The notes beneath the pieces are model-generated. The model worked only from the letters and a program-made list of their open reading frames with translations, made no database searches and was not told where the DNA came from. Shown one piece after another: positions 10,831 to 25,260 of a stretch of DNA of 64,000 nucleotides. Position numbers and translations under genes: made by a program. Numbering within the stretch: position 1 is the first letter of the stretch; each line of letters begins with the position of its first letter. This stretch comes from Cristatella mucedo. Lineage: Eukaryota > Bryozoa > Phylactolaemata > Cristatellidae. The stretch lies in contig WPIO01000010.1 in NCBI GenBank assembly GCA_009760855.2, positions 8,943,501-9,007,500 on the forward strand. The letters run 5' to 3'.

Positions 10831-12450
10831 GCGCAGAAAGACCTGGAGCTTTTTCGCTTGGTGCGCTTCATTGGGAGCGTTCTCCCTCTCTTCGCGCTTC
10901 CGCGAGCATGTGCCTCAGCGATGCGCTACTGGACCCCCGATGAGTGCATGAGTCTCCCAGGACGGACGCTTAGCCAGCGACGGCTAGGCGGGCTCGCTGA
11001 TGACGAATTCGGCAGATCGCTGGGCTGCAATGCTTCGAGATTGTGGATTAAGAGCTTGACAGCTGAATTGGAACTGTGTCGCTTATAAAATCGCCACGAT
11101 AAGCCTAGGTAAGTGAGCAGCGTCATTTATGATTTCGTACAAATGAGCATATTGCACGTTTCGTGACTTGGCCGTTAAAAATAACACGGGCCTGACTGCC
11201 TTGAGTCGCTTTATTGTAGCAACGGTCCGCTGATCGACGAGGTCTACAGTTGCTGTAGGACGGTAAACAAGTCAGTTCAAAGTCGCCTACCTTACAAGCC
11301 TATATCTATATATACTGTGGTGTTTGTGATTTGTTGGCCATGGTGTTGCTGCTAGCAGTGCTGCTGGCAGAATATCGAGTGCTGCATTGTTAGCGGCGAC
11401 TCACTGTGAGCTTAGCATCTTTGCACATTGCACATGCCACTGCTTGAACTAGTGATGGCTAAGCAGTAACAACAGTGAAGTAGCGGTTGGCGGCACAGGA
11501 GTACCAAACTACCCTCTGACCCCTAACCGCCATCCGCTTGGCCCATTGGTAGCACCGCCAGTGCCCACAGGCGAGCGTGTTGTTATTATTATTATTATGG
11601 AACAAATTCAGCAGATTATTTTTTAGCCCAAAACCATCGGATGACATTAAAAAACGCAGCAGGCAATTAAGTGATTGGGCATCGGAACAAAAAAGTGTAA
11701 TCCACTTGCTTTTACTGCTTTGTTATGGCCAGGCTACTGTCGCTTGTTCGGGTAGTGGAACCGATGCATTCAACATGCAACGCCTTATACTCGAAATACG
11801 CCAAAGATAATGACAGCCGGGCTGTAACAGCTCTAAATATTTTGCATTCAGAAAAACACCGCTTTAGAAAACTCAGTAGACTGTTTATAACAGTTAATAC
11901 AGCAGGTGACTTTGAATAGACTTGTTCGCAGTCAAATAGCAGCTCATACTCAATGCTAGGTCTCGCCGATCGGTAGACCGTTACTTCGAGAGCCACTGTA
12001 GCCAGGATCACCCCTAATCTTATGGCCATTTATTGACACCAGTTGTCCGAGAGAATGTTATTTGAGGTACCAAGTCTTTGGGTGTTCGTTTGAATGGTGA
12101 TTTTGATAGCGCCTTACAGTTAAAGAATCTTTGTGAGGTACAACAAAGCTTACGTACTAAATTCAGCCGGTCAAGTTGATTTCGAACCTGCCATTAGTAG
12201 TTATGAAGCCGCTATGCTTATGTTTTGGAGTAAGCATAGAGTTTTTGCCTTCTGGCCTCACTGCGTTTTCAGCCAAGAAGAAGATTAGCTAAAATTCAAC
12301 ATGTGATTATATTTTCGCTTAAAAATAGCATTGTTTAATTATGGATCTGAAAAACTTGCTGGACGTGTGCAAAGACAAATTAAGCTTCCTAGAACTAAGA
12401 ACATTAATTAATTGTCTGGTTTTGTAATCGTGTTAACTGAAGGCAAGACC
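10831..12450. other. Intergenic sequence with one weak hypothetical frame
   Basis: Holds a 105-codon ATG frame on the - strand (12029-11712) starting MAIRLGVILATV, with a mildly hydrophobic N terminus and no recognised domain. It sits just beyond the gypsy integrase remnant and may be part of that element or chance. A short (ATT)n lies near 11580-11596. Confidence 0.3.
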
Positions 12451-12909
12451 ACTAAGCATTCGAACATCAAAATGCTTACTGTAACTACATGTTTTCTCAC
12501 TAATCGTTTTCTTAGCATCTTAGCTCAAAAATCATGAAGATATCGCTTTCAATTACATTAGCTTCAATGTCCAAAAGGCGTTCGTCTTTGCAGCAATCGG
12601 AAAATAAAAATGACTCAAAGCAGCTGCCCTTATCAGAATGCAATTCGTCAAGTATGCACAAATTGTGAAATTAATCGAATGCAACATTTGCAATGGTAGC
12701 GGCCTCGTGCACAGGAATCGCGTAGGGTTCAGGCCAATTAGTAAAGTGATCCATTAGAATACATACATACTTGTTGCCATGTTAGTGATAGTCAACGGGT
12801 CAGATATATCAACAGTGACTTGTTCCATCAAAACGCCCACCTGATCAAGCTGCAATGGTGCCATGGGTTGCAACTAGGGCATCTTCTTGGTGCAACATGC
12901 CCGGCAGGG

Positions 12910-13120
<211 letters not shown>

Positions 13121-15006
13121 CTATGCATGGTAACCCTAAATAAGCGCTGCTTTAGACGTCTTTTTTCTTCAGATGTGTCTTTTAAAGCCTTAGATGTCAT
13201 CCAGTAGGCTTATCGTCCGCTTCAGTCATTGCTGCTGTGGACCTAGCCTTCTTAGGCACGCCAGCTAGCCAAGCGGTTATCGTGCTATTTGGCGATGCCC
13301 ACTGCAGCTGTCGTAGTCCGTGTTGGAGTCGAAGCATGTCCAATTGCGACAAGTAATACCTTGTGGCTTTGCTATAGGAGAGGCTTCCGCCCATGCTGGG
13401 AGCGGCCTGTTTTCTCGAACCCAATGCATTGTGGCTGCAGGCCTTTATCCTGCTCCTGGGTATGCACTCTATCTCCCAAAGCTTCAGCACTATCTTCAGA
13501 CCTAATCTCTAGCAAAAGCAAGACTCTGTTCTCTTTCTTTACTGGTACGTTCTCTCAATCGGCAAGGTCTGCGACTCAGGCTGTCGGCTCTCCCGCCAGC
13601 CCATCCAGCTCTATGCCGAGTCTCGTAATCGTGCTGGTCTAATTTTCCAATCGACCGGGGCAAGCTGACCCCCTGGGTCTTTCCGTGTACGAAGCCATTT
13701 TACAGCCGCATGGTCAGTGCGGGTCGTGGTACTAGGCCGATACAGGTACCGATGGTTATTTTCCAGACTTTTTGTAATGGCTATCAATTCGGTCTTTGCG
13801 ACTCATGAATTCTTATCTGTAAGACTTGGGGGTTAGCTGAAGTAAGCCGCCACTTGCTCATACCCGTCCTTAAACTTGGACAGCATCTCACCAATTCCGT
13901 GGTTGCTAGCACCACAGTCCAGTGTATAACTAGCAGAGAGGTTGTGAAACTTTAGAACAGGCAGGTGCAGTCGCCAAAGCTTGCTTCAAGTGTGGAAATG
14001 TTACATTGGCTGCGGCTAACCATTCACACCTTACATTATTTCCCGTAATGTGACGAACGCTTGCCGCTATGGATGCAAACCCCTTCACAAAACCTCAATA
14101 GTGCTTGCTGAAGCCTAAAAAGCTTTGCACCTGCAATGCATCTCTTAGGTAAGGCTAATCTACTACAACTGATACTTTATCCGGATCGCTTCTAACCCCA
14201 AATTCTCCTACAACAAGCCCTAAGTACTTCACTTCTCTTAAAAATAGGTGACACGTCTTAAGGTGTAATTTTAAGCTGGCATGCTTTACATGGTCTAGTA
14301 CTTTAAATAATCTTTCCAGTTGTTTCTTTAATTATTGACAAAAACTAATCACATCATCCAAATAAACAGATCCGACTTCCAGTAGAAATCATTTAAAGCT
14401 CTCTCTATCAGGTTCTAAAATGTGGCTGGTGCATTGCACAAACCAGCTGACATCACAGTAAACTGCCAGTATCCTTACCCATATGAGAAAGATGTCCATC
14501 GGTCATTTTACTTACTGATTCCAGATTACGTAGCAAGTGTAGAGAACCACTTAGCACATGAAAGCCCATCTATATTATCGCCAACCCGTGGCAAAAGATG
14601 CGAATCTTGCTAAATTATGTTCTCAGCCGCCCTAAAATCCGAAAAGCCTTTCACAGCACCATGTTTCTTCTTAAATAACACCGCAATAGAGGACCAGAGA
14701 CCGGGTGATTTCTCCACAACCCCTCGTTTCACACAATCGTCAATGACTTTGCGGAGTTCTTGTCGACTTTTGGACGCTACACATCTAGCCCACTGCCTAA
14801 TTGGTGCATTTTCCTGAATCAATCTCGGTGCATTTATTCCTGACTTAACCTTGGGCTACACCAATATTATGAGTCCGAAGTCGTAATCCCCTGAAGGAAA
14901 CATGTCTGCATAAAGCACAAACAGCTCCTAACCTCTGACGACTCTTCTACTGTATTTAAGCTATACATCTATCAGAACGATCCTAAAGGTAATTGGGAAT
15001 CTTATC

Positions 15007-15274
15007 AATCAATGTTTACGACCGTGGCGGCATCTGCCTCATGCGCTTTAGCACCCGTGCCAAGTACCAAAGCGGCCTGTCGGCTAGACCGTAGCTTATC
15101 AGAATCACGAGTTATGATGACTTGCACCATCTCCTCTACCAATCAATGTTAACGACCGTGACGGCATCTGTCTCATTTGCTTTAGCACTCATGCCAAGTA
15201 CCGAAGCGGCCTGTCCGCTAGACCGTAGCTTTTCAGAATTATGAGCTATGATGACTGGTACAATCTCCTGTCAA
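15007..15274. repeat. 134-bp tandem duplication inside the gypsy relic
   Basis: Two head-to-tail copies, 15007-15140 and 15141-15274, both starting AATCAATGTT and sharing GCGGCCTGTC and CTAGACCGTAGCTT. The period is not a multiple of three, so it shifts the frame. Confidence 0.8.
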
Positions 15275-15560
15275 GCCTAAACCAAACCTGGTTCCGCCAT
15301 CAAATCGGGTGCCGACTTTGATTGCCTCACACCCTCTGCTAATCTCGAAAGCCAATCTCAATCTCAATCGGTAATGCAAAAACTTAAAAGACCTGTACTC
15401 TCTGTCCCAATGATCTCTAGATCAACAAGACGCCGACTGATTTGCAACTGCATCTCGCAAACAGTCACTTTAGCTCGCCAGACAATAGAATAATCTGGAC
15501 TCAAGATGCAAGCGTAATACACGGTGGTATCAATAACTAGTGGCATTCGGTCCTGCCACC

Positions 15561-16190
15561 GATAGTCAGATTGGTCTCTTTAAGGCACCAGAAGTCTGTA
15601 ACAATGCCACGTGACACCACACACAGGCTTTAAGGCACCCGTCTGCCCACCAGGGCTCATGAAATTAACGCTAAAAAACTGCTGGATAGGTTTCAACTAC
15701 CATCCAGCATTCATTTTCATCATTTTTCCCTCACACCAACAGGAAAATTGACAGGATCTATCTTATCTGTTACCTAGTGATGTTGAGACTAACAGAAATC
15801 CTCGTTTTTGTCTGTTCTGTCACATCAAAGTCTGATCATTTATAAAATTCTCTATTGCAGGTACTTCTTTGATCTTGATCTAGATGAGGATAGTTGGCTA
15901 ACTAAAAATGACAATATCGGATAGCATAGAATAATGTAGACTAATATAGGATAATCTTCCGTGATGTTGAGCTGAATTATGTTCTTGAGGCCCATCTCAT
16001 CTGAGGCTAAACGTGTATTTCCCTGAGGTCATTCTTAGATCAACTAGGTGCTATGCACTCCTATTTAAAATTCCCTTATTTTATTGCAATTAAAAATAGG
16101 GTCTCCGGTTTCCTGTGTTGCACATTTACTCTACTGGCAATATATCCCAACATATCCCCTGGGTACTCGATCTCCAATTTTTACCTCGTA
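15561..16190. other. Flank of gypsy relic, nothing firm
   Basis: May include the gag or 5' end of the gypsy element on the - strand, but no motif is good enough to call. Confidence 0.3.
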
Positions 16191-16194
16191 TCAT

Positions 16195-16367
16195 GTGAGC
16201 CGTGATTGCACACTAGGCAAAGCGTTTGCTTTCATGACCTCGGTTCCGAGGTTGTGGGTTCCATTTCTGAGGTGGGCGATCCTTTATCGCACCTACAAGC
16301 GGCGGTGATAGCCGTAAAGGTCCTTCTGTCGCTATACAAAAGAGGCTGTTTAATCAGCTAGGATTTA
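16195..16367 (+). mobile_element. SINE family B (tRNA-derived), copy 1
   Basis: GTGAGCCGTGATTGCACAC at the head, B-box-like GGTTGTGGGTTCCATT, and the family tail with GCCGTAAAGG and AAAAGAGGCTG. Same order as the better copy at 40390. Confidence 0.8.
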
Positions 16368-16375
16368 TTTTATTT

Positions 16376-19300
16376 ATGTGATCTGTTCTGCGTTCAAACT
16401 CAATACCTCAGCTGCTCTCCTCAAATTCATGTCTTCTCGCCATTGCCTCATCGAGTTTTTCCAACAATATTTACTGTTAAAAAGACCTGTCTTTTAAGGC
16501 CCCTGTAAAAACCATGGAATGAGAGATAGCAGCGCATTGTATTGGCTGGTTGGTCTGTCGTTTTTGTTTACACCTTTGTATAGAGTGCCAATTGGCTGAT
16601 TGTCTCGCTTCTCCGCCTATTCCTTCGTAATAGCTCTTCCCTATGCTGGTTCGCGTTAGCTTCACCTCTGAAGCAGGCCTTCAGTACACGTGTCATCTTG
16701 CCATAGTTTCCGATATCTTAATACGACAAAGTGTAAACAATTTTCACGGCTGAACCCTTCAACATGGTAACCAGATGTGAGGCCCTCCCAGCCTTGAACC
16801 AATCATGCGATGCGATAGCATTGGTTACAGTGCATCCCCAACTTAATCTTAGATGCTACTCAACTGAGTGAGAGTTAGGCGGAAATTACACTAGACAGTA
16901 GTATTAACTGAAGAATAAGAGTATGGGAGCAATAACGAATTCTTTTTTATTTATTTCATTTAAGAAGTAGTGAAGTGACGTGTTTTCCCGACAGCGGCTT
17001 CCTCAATCAATGCCGTGCTTAATAGGAGTTCATTAAAGCTCAGACTGAAGCTGTGTGCTTTGGAAGCCCTGAGTTATAATTATAAAATATTTTATAATGC
17101 CACCAGAGAAATTAATCTCTCTCTAGGCACTCTGCATCAGTTGCTAACTATTAAGGGCACTGTACGGAAGTCTTAAATAAAGGTAATTCCAGTGGTCTAG
17201 AGATATGCTGTAAGCTCACAGACTAGTTTTGCTGCCGTACTGTTGTTAAAGCAGGCCCAAATTCTGATTACATTTGAAAGCTAAAATTAGGCCGACGTTA
17301 CAGAGGAGAAAATATGTTTATCTAATGGTAAATCGTTTTGAAATGGTTACGAGCCCATATAAGTGGATTCAATCTTGAGGATTACATTTGGATTGCATTC
17401 CATTACATCAAGATTAAATACTTATAATCATCCAACTGCAATCGTAGAAACGTGATTTTTATATCAATTATTACTGGGCTACTATGTTTATTTGCAGGAT
17501 CATGCAGAGGACTAAAGCGCTATAATGTTTGACTATTCTAAGAGGTGAGCTGAAGTTCATTAATCAGTCAAACACTTTTCGCTTCTGAACGAAAAACTGT
17601 GGTCTGACAAGAATTCGCTCCCGCAATTGCACATATAGACCATGCTTGTTCAATTGCCTGGTGCCCAGCAGCACTGATCTCTCAGTACCAGCACCGCAGA
17701 AGAAAGACCAGCACATCAGTTGATATGAGCAGAAATTAAAGCGCGAGGAGGACACTGTAAATTGAGTTAATTAATTTCAGTAGTAGATCTGAGGAGAGAA
17801 TCTCTAATAAGAGGATGCGTCACCAGCTTTCTGCATCGTAAATTATGAGCCCTACTTCGGCGACAACGAGATCATAGTTTCCGAGGGTATAGCAGTTACC
17901 TGTAGCCATACTGACTAGTGCTTTATCATTGCAATCTCTTAAAGAACCCTCAAAACCGCGTTGTGCCACAAAAAGAGTACCAGCCCCCTTTCCTGCTCTG
18001 CGATGCATCTCGAAAAAAATGCGAAAGTGTAAACAAGTTTTCATAAGCCTTAAAGCTTGATGACTTCAGGCTTCGTTGGCCTCTTTTCAGAAAAATGCTC
18101 TCACTACTTCAAAATAGGAACGGCATCCTAATTACGAACTAGACTCTAATGAAAAACTCCAGAAATGAGCTGACGAGGTCGGCGTGCCAGTGCATGTGCA
18201 AAGATCTGTAAAGAACCGGTTACGAAAGTTTGAATCTGACCTGGAGGATTTCTAGAAGTTGGGTTGAACCTAACGAAGCTAAGCTCGAAGATCTAAAGTA
18301 GTCATCTTAGTGATCCAGGAATCCGGTCTGAGCCGATCGTGATCGTTCTTTTATAAGCAAATTCGATCTCAGTCGCACAAGGCTAAACTTAATTCATGTC
18401 GTCTTATTGAACGCAAGCTAGCTAACCGCATGCTAAATGCTGAACGCACAATGGTCAGATGCTGTTATTATGACTTTTGCAATTGGTTTCTGCAGAGAGT
18501 CCTGAAACGCATGCCTGCTCCACGCTACGATATTCAGAGAGGCAAAAGGCCGAGTTTGCACTGACCGCAAACACTTTGCCTATCTGAAAATCTACCAAAG
18601 GATTTGAATTTGCTCAATTGCAGACCGTATGTAGACAATAATACTGTGCGAAGTGGAACCTACCCAGAATTTGGTAATATTCACGCATGTCTCTGCAGCA
18701 GCTGAAATGACTTTTTTTCAATGGGCAGTGCAGGTGCGGAGCTAAAGTGAAAGCTCGTTAACACAAAGGCTTCTGGTATCCACTCACTCTTTGCCGAGCT
18801 CAATTTCTCAGGTCTACATTGCTCGGCTTTCAGCTTTGTAACAGACCGAGGAACTTTTAACCATGCAAAGTCCGGTATGGACGTACACATACTGAATAGA
18901 ATCATTTAATACGCCAATGTGAACCGAAGAAGTTGGCCACATGTGTATCAGGCTACTTAGCAGTAGGAATTACCAATGCGGTACCAATTAAGAAGATTTT
19001 CAAGGTTTTTAATCCAAACAAGTTTTCCTAAAGAGGCCGTGTTTAACGAAGAAATATTTCTGATAGAACCTCAGAAAGGATGAGATATTCCAAAAAATTA
19101 TCAAGCTTCCGCTGCGCTATTTTGATTCTAACTAGTGAGCTAAAAAGCCCAGGCGTGCGACAATTAGTCACAAGTTGAACTTTGAGCTCAGATTTTTTTT
19201 TCTATAATCTTGAGCTTTCTGAATTTCAATGACTTTCTTTTCCACGAAATGAATGCACGACGTATCGCAAGAGCTATTTAGATGGAACTAAATGGCCAAA

Positions 19301-19705
19301 ATAGGTAACTAGTTTTTGAACAACTGTAATAGCAAACAAACCGTCTAGCTCAAATTTTTTATAAATTTCCGATTATAAAATTGAATACATGATTACTTTT
19401 TTACCCTACCTGTATACAGTAAATGTCAATTCATTTTTAAATGTTGATTCGTGCTTTTACATTGCCTGTTTCCTAGTAAAGTGCCCCGTGTAGAGAAGAA
19501 TGCCAAATTGCATGATCATTGATCAACTGGCGTGCGTATAGATGAGTTTTCAAGTTTATTTTGGAGCTGGCCCAGAAAGATTTTTATCTCCAGATTTTTT
19601 TATCGTTTCCCGATAGCGTCACGTTCTATTGCATTGAGGTTTGCGAACGACGCAGTGACTCTACTGAACCAAGGACCATATATTTTTTGTAGACTTACAT
19701 TCTTA
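16376..19705. other. Long unique intergenic stretch, no gene recognised
   Basis: Only short frames, none with motifs, and no obvious repeat by eye. A 63-codon frame near 17564-17755 (-) and a 74-codon frame near 17820-18044 (-) were considered chance. Confidence 0.35.
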
Positions 19706-19711
19706 AACCAG

Positions 19712-19910
<199 letters not shown>

Positions 19911-19929
19911 ATGTGTGTTTATGCAATTC

Positions 19930-20055
19930 ATTTGTGAAGCGCCCTAAGTCAACTTGACCTTAGTCCAGGCTCTTCACATATGCACAGAGCTCGAGCCCAA
20001 GACATCGGTCGTCAAAGGCGACTACCTTAGCACTTGGCCCAAACTATGGCTTCAG
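19930..20055 (-). mobile_element. SINE family A, copy 2
   Basis: Read on the - strand: GTTTGGGCCAAGTGCTAAGG, a B-box-like TCTTGGGCTCGAGCTC, the AGAGCCTGGAC tail, then GGGCGCTTCACAAATG, passing straight into CA repeats. Confidence 0.75.
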
Positions 20056-20410
20056 GAGCCTTTAAGAGTGACTTCTATAAACCGCAAGAAATATTCTGAA
20101 CCGAGTTCCCTGCTCGTTAGGAGGCCAGTAAAGATAATTTCCTTTTAGGAGGAGGACTGACTATTTACAATTTGCTGCAGTTTTGACAGCTCAGTCACCA
20201 TGTTCCCAAGGGTCTGGGGTGGCTAGGTCACCCTATAGATAAGTCCATCAAATAGCGATTTAAATAAGTCAAATTTTAAAGTTATCAGTTCTTTCATTTT
20301 AAATCTATAATTAACCACTCCAGCTATAAGGTATTAAAACGAAAAAGTAACTCATTTGAGTGTATAAATGTAGTATCTCCAAATCAGGTAAGTCAGAGCT
20401 TTATAAGGAT
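20056..20410. other. Intergenic, nothing recognised
   Basis: No gene or repeat seen before the CT tract. Confidence 0.35.
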
Positions 20411-20411
20411 C

Positions 20412-20414
20412 TTG

Positions 20415-20459
<45 letters not shown>

Positions 20460-20520
20460 ATTTATCTATTTATCTGTCTGTCTATCTCTATCTCTCTCTA
20501 CCTCTATCTCTCTCCTCTCT
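20412..20520. repeat. (CT)n and degenerate CTAT/CTGT tract
   Basis: About 18 CT units followed by TTTATCTATC- and CTCTAC-type degenerate repeats. Confidence 0.9.
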
Positions 20521-21200
20521 CATGTAATATCAATGCTGTAGTCAATTTAAATGTATGAGCCGACAGTAATATTTTTGATAAAAATAGTTTTGCGGGACCA
20601 ATGATTTTTACCAGGAGACAGAAAATAGTGAATTAAAGCGTCGTTTCTTAGGGTTTATCCTTTTAAACAATCCCAACTGCAGACGGTGAAGACTTTAGTG
20701 GCCTGTAACTTGATTTTAATAGAAACCAAAGGTACTCCTAAAAAAGAAGATTGCATTATTCTTGCCTTGGCCATACTAAAAAAGTACAGTATGTCAAATT
20801 TAAAATCTAAAAAGTCATAGCATGCATGGAACCACTTGCACTGGGACCAGAATTACTTGCGCATCAAAAGGCTGTGTAGTATCGGTTGAGTTCTAGGTCT
20901 ATAAAATTTGGAGATAATATAATTTCATATATCTCAAACTTAATTTAAAAGAGGGATTTTGTCTAAATAAAAAATATACCACCACCGTGTTATCAAGATA
21001 AAGTGCGTGGTACTCCTGAAAAGCCAGTATGTTATCGCTTCAACAACTTCCTACGAGCAATAGCTTTAAAACAACATAGCTGTGCATGCTCGTAATCGTC
21101 CTTTCCCTGTCGCATTCTTTAGAATGAGAAAATTCTTTTAAAATCATAACTAAAATTTCAAGAAAGATATTACTTTCTTTGATAGTGCTATGCAAATATG
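20521..21200. other. Intergenic, nothing recognised
   Basis: No motif-bearing frame. The right end approaches a LINE-I tail. Confidence 0.35.
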
Positions 21201-21330
21201 TAATCATAATAATCATAAAAATACACTTGATGAAGTTCCCTCAGATAACTCAATCTCTTTCTAGATACTTTACATTTGCTGCAAACGAAACATGATCAAA
21301 TAGTGAGTTGCATCATGCTTGATAAACAAC
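21200..21330 (-). mobile_element. LINE-I 3' tail fragment
   Basis: AATAATCATAAAAATACACTTGATGAAG, then the ACTCAATCTCTTTCTAG block and ACATTTGCTGCAAACG, parallels the 3' end of LINE-I at 49425-49685 in inverse orientation. Confidence 0.65.
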
Positions 21331-22335
21331 GCGAATTCATCTAAACAAAGGTCGCCATATGGTCGCTAAATACAATCGCAATCTGGCTTTTACTGTCATC
21401 AAAAGTACAAACGTACAGACGAAAGTCCAGCTGTACTAAGTTCCTACAGCAGTTTATGTTCAGAAGCTCATAAAAAGGGACCAGATAAGCCAACGCAACT
21501 CGAGTCCAAGATATTTTTAGAATTGAGGAAGATCATTTACTATCCTTGAACACAGTGGGAGTTAAGTACAGTGTTCTAATTTATGGGCTCAACTGAGTTG
21601 ATAAACATGAATAGCCTCCTTGATAGGCTGATAAAAACCAAACCTTTAATCGAAACTGGTAATCAGACGTTTGGTATCGCCACCTGTCAGTCTGTAACGT
21701 AAAACATCACAAGAGAATTTAGAGGTTCCCTGCTCATAAGTTCTACCAGCTACCTTTTCTCTATACTCATCATATTCGACCGTCTTAAAATCGAGCTTAA
21801 TTCCGTGTTTTATTCTAGTAACTCGACTCTTTGATGTTCGGATTGCAAACAATACGTCAGGCTGCTGCAGAGTCATGTCTTCGGTCTTCATATCTGTCAT
21901 AAAAAGTTTGATAACCAATGTCAAATTAGTTCGCGATTAGCGCACACTGTTGCAGAAGAAAGATACTTCTAGATATATTTGCACGAGCAATTACAATTAA
22001 TCTTGTTTTTACTGGTCAGGTCTAGCAAATTATTTTTATTATGACTTATAGTAAGTTAAACAGCCTGTGTAATGTGTTTGACAATGTCCCACAGACTTTG
22101 AAGCTGACTTGACACGTGCCTATCCGAAACGCAAGTATTTGAAGTGTACTGCATGATTAGATTTAATGAATTGTCAAAAATACCATTCTTACGAAGGCAA
22201 AATGTGACAATCATTGCATTTTCTTGAAATCGCGCCAGTTGATCGAGATGCAGGAATCCAAATGCGGCGTTTCATTACAGTTGCGAGATAAACCATTGTA
22301 ATTTTGACCTTACCGTAGCAAAGTGGATATCAAGA
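21331..22335. other. Intergenic with one unrecognised - frame
   Basis: A 92-codon open frame on the - strand (21924-21646, no ATG start) is rich in charged residues and unrecognised. It could be a LINE remnant, a lone exon or chance. Confidence 0.3.
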
Positions 22336-24560
22336 AAATAATAATAATAATAATAATAATGCACTTGATAAAGCACCCTCAGAGAACTTAATCTCTTTAT
22401 AGGTGCTTTACATTTGCTGCAAAGTGAAATGCAATGGAATGGTAAGTAAAATCATGCTTGAAAAACAAACAAAATGAATAATATGGTTAGGGGTGACATG
22501 CACAGGGTCAGCATGCAAATGTGGTTAGTGGCAGCATGCACAGTGTCAGCACGCATGAGCACATCAAGGACGAATCACAGGGAATTCACTAAATGCTGTC
22601 CTAAATAAATCTTGCAAAATAAGTTCACCAACTTAACGTGCGAGTAAAAACTGGAGAGCTGCGGATAACCAGGATCTGCTACATCAAAAAGCAACGGCAC
22701 GCGATACGTATTTATGTTATTTAACAGCTCGCCATCCAAATGTCGCTCGCCACCTAATTTGGGTCGTCAAAAGTCTCACCAGTAGAGCAGGCGAAATCAG
22801 TTGTACCGATGCAATTTGGCAGAAATGTGGGAGCTGCCGAAGGCCATTTGAGGATATGGTGTGAGATGAAAAACTATTAAAAATATTGTAAAGTTTTAAT
22901 TTAGTGTAGCCAAGTGGACTCTTACTTTCGCTTGATCGAGCATACTTTTCAAAACTCCGGCTGTACAGCTGTTATGGCACACTAATTTACAACCGATTTA
23001 CTAAACTAATCCAACTAATTAAAGCCATGCTTAAAGAGTTTGGTTACTATTCGTGACTGGGGGGGAAATGTGAAATTTGTTTGAGCTCATAATAGTGCTG
23101 CTCATAGAAAATTGAAACAACGTGCTTAATTAAATTGTGTTATATACTAAATAATCTGGTATTCTTTTCGCCGAAGCCGGGGGGGGGGCTAGTTGGGCTC
23201 CAATTGCAGGGTAACAATCTCAAAATGAATTTCGCAATAAATTCTGAAAATCAAAGATTCAGTTGTACAGTTTTCTTTCTAAGATATATTTTGAGATCTT
23301 GCTGGCACGTGCCATTCCCGATAAGGGCGCTGACCGATAACTTTCCAACTGCCACTGAACTGCAACTCCGAGCCTTTACTTACCAAACAATTCCAGGGTT
23401 TTGCTCAGATTAGACTTTTACTAAGACCACCAAAGCATCGCTTCTACTGTGAAAATGGTGGTATCTATGGCTTTCATCCGTGCCAGAACTGTTGAATTTT
23501 GTGACGTCAGACTTATACATGGCTCATCAAAAACAGCATGGGAGCATCCCAAGGGCTAGATGCCCCAAAGATGTTCTTTGCAATAGCAAATCAACCCATT
23601 CCATGAGTATTTGCTGGAGAATCAAACATTCCCCTCAAGTATAAGATAGTAATAGAAAGGGGAAAAGATTATTTCAGCGTTTAATAAGAAAATTAATTAA
23701 ATTCATTAAAAAGGAAGCTCAGATCGTGCTTGGTCATTTGAACGGCAAGAGGAAGATAATTAAATGTGACATCCAGTCGAGCAGGCCGAGATCTCTTATG
23801 ATACGCCTTAATTTAAAGGCTCTTCTGAAGTATGCCCATCAATTATGGAAGAGCCGAAACTTTCCTCCAAGATGAAACCTAATTTCTTGAAGTGCGGTTC
23901 TAGTGATGCCCGGGTGAATTGCCGGCACTTAAAAAAGATATCCCAAGCAATTGTATCGAACGCAGCCAAAAGATTCACAACAATACTGAAAGTCTTTAAC
24001 GAGGTCGGCATTCTCAAATTGTCTGCTTATTCTCTTAAAAGTATCAACTCACTAATGTCACTATTTATGAAAGCAGAATGGTGCTCATTTTCCAAGACGA
24101 AAGTGTTAACATAAAAGTTTAGCTGATCTGCAGCTACTTTCAACTTACTAAGGAGCGGCAGCGGGTAGACCGCGGAATTTGCTTGAGTCTTTCTGGTCGC
24201 ACGTTAAATTTTGACTGAGTAGTCTAACAACAAGCTTTACATAAGACGCAGGGACGAGAGCAGAGCAGGGGTTAAAGCTGCACATGAGTGGTTAGTTATG
24301 TAAGGCAGCAGGAAATCTATGCACCGCAGATGGAAGAGTTGGTAAAGCATTTGTAGCGCTTGAAGTCTTTTAAGACTTATAGTTTAACATAGAGACGAGG
24401 CTACTGTTAGAAGGCTTGAATGAGGAAATGAGGTAATACAAGTGAACGAGCGTGCAGTTCCTTGGTGGAGTTACCTTAGGTGTTGTCTCCATTTTTAGCA
24501 CCAGATGTAAACTTGATGCTGTCTATCTCGTTGTCAAGGGAGCGAGAGAAGCGATCCGCT
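22336..24560 (-). mobile_element. LINE-I (CR1/L2-like) decayed copy with 3' tail and RT remnant
   Basis: The 3' end has (TAA)n at 22340-22362 and the conserved tail block with AACTTAATCTCTTTATAGG, then the UTR block with GGTCAGCATGC. An RT remnant NLLAAFDTIAWDIF is readable on the - strand near 23930-23970, matching the LLDLSAAFD motif of this LINE group. Much of 22790-24560 is shared with 44040-46620. All frames broken. Confidence 0.7.
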
Positions 24561-25150
24561 TGATCGCCAAAAGGATATTTGGGTAAGTTTCCGACCCTGG
24601 CGTGATCAACGATATAGTTGAGGTCGATATTTATACTGCCTTTTTTGAAGTTCGACTTGATCTTGCCAAAAAATGATTGCTGAGGTATACAGTTTTTTTG
24701 TATACCAGTTGATTGTCTGTCAGTACTTATCTTTCGTATGCTTTGCCAAGCTTGAGCAAATTAAAATAACTATGTTGTCTCATTTCTGCAGTTAACCCTA
24801 AGCCTTCTGGGACAAGATGTATTGTGCGAATAGTCTGAGGAGCAATGTCGTTCAAAACACAATCTGGTGACGCGTGACAGCATTCCTCCAGTTAGGATAG
24901 GTCGAAAGGATAATTGAGCAGACGGGAAAGGAAGATATTTTTGTGCTGACACTTAAAGCTTTCACGATTCACAGACACATTTTGAGACCAAGGGCATGCA
25001 TTGCGAACTAGATAATACCCCAGCATAGTGTTGTACAGAATTTGGCTTGAATTAGGATTTAAAGTTATACAATTCTGGTAGACTAGATGATAAGGTCGGT
25101 GACATTTATTGTTATTTGGAGGCCAGACGCTAGAACTGCAAGAGGCAATG
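24561..25150. other. Intergenic, possible LINE-I 5' debris
   Basis: Part continues the similarity to LINE-I. No gene. Confidence 0.3.
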
Positions 25151-25154
25151 TTTA

Positions 25155-25260
<106 letters not shown>

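Noticed and set aside
11712-12029. 105-codon - frame with hydrophobic N terminus, possible secreted peptide
   Set aside because: No recognised family, no splice context, next to a dead gypsy element; kept only as a note in the intergenic entry.
14422-14817. + strand frames of 63 and 66 codons
   Set aside because: Antisense shadows of the gypsy reverse transcriptase.
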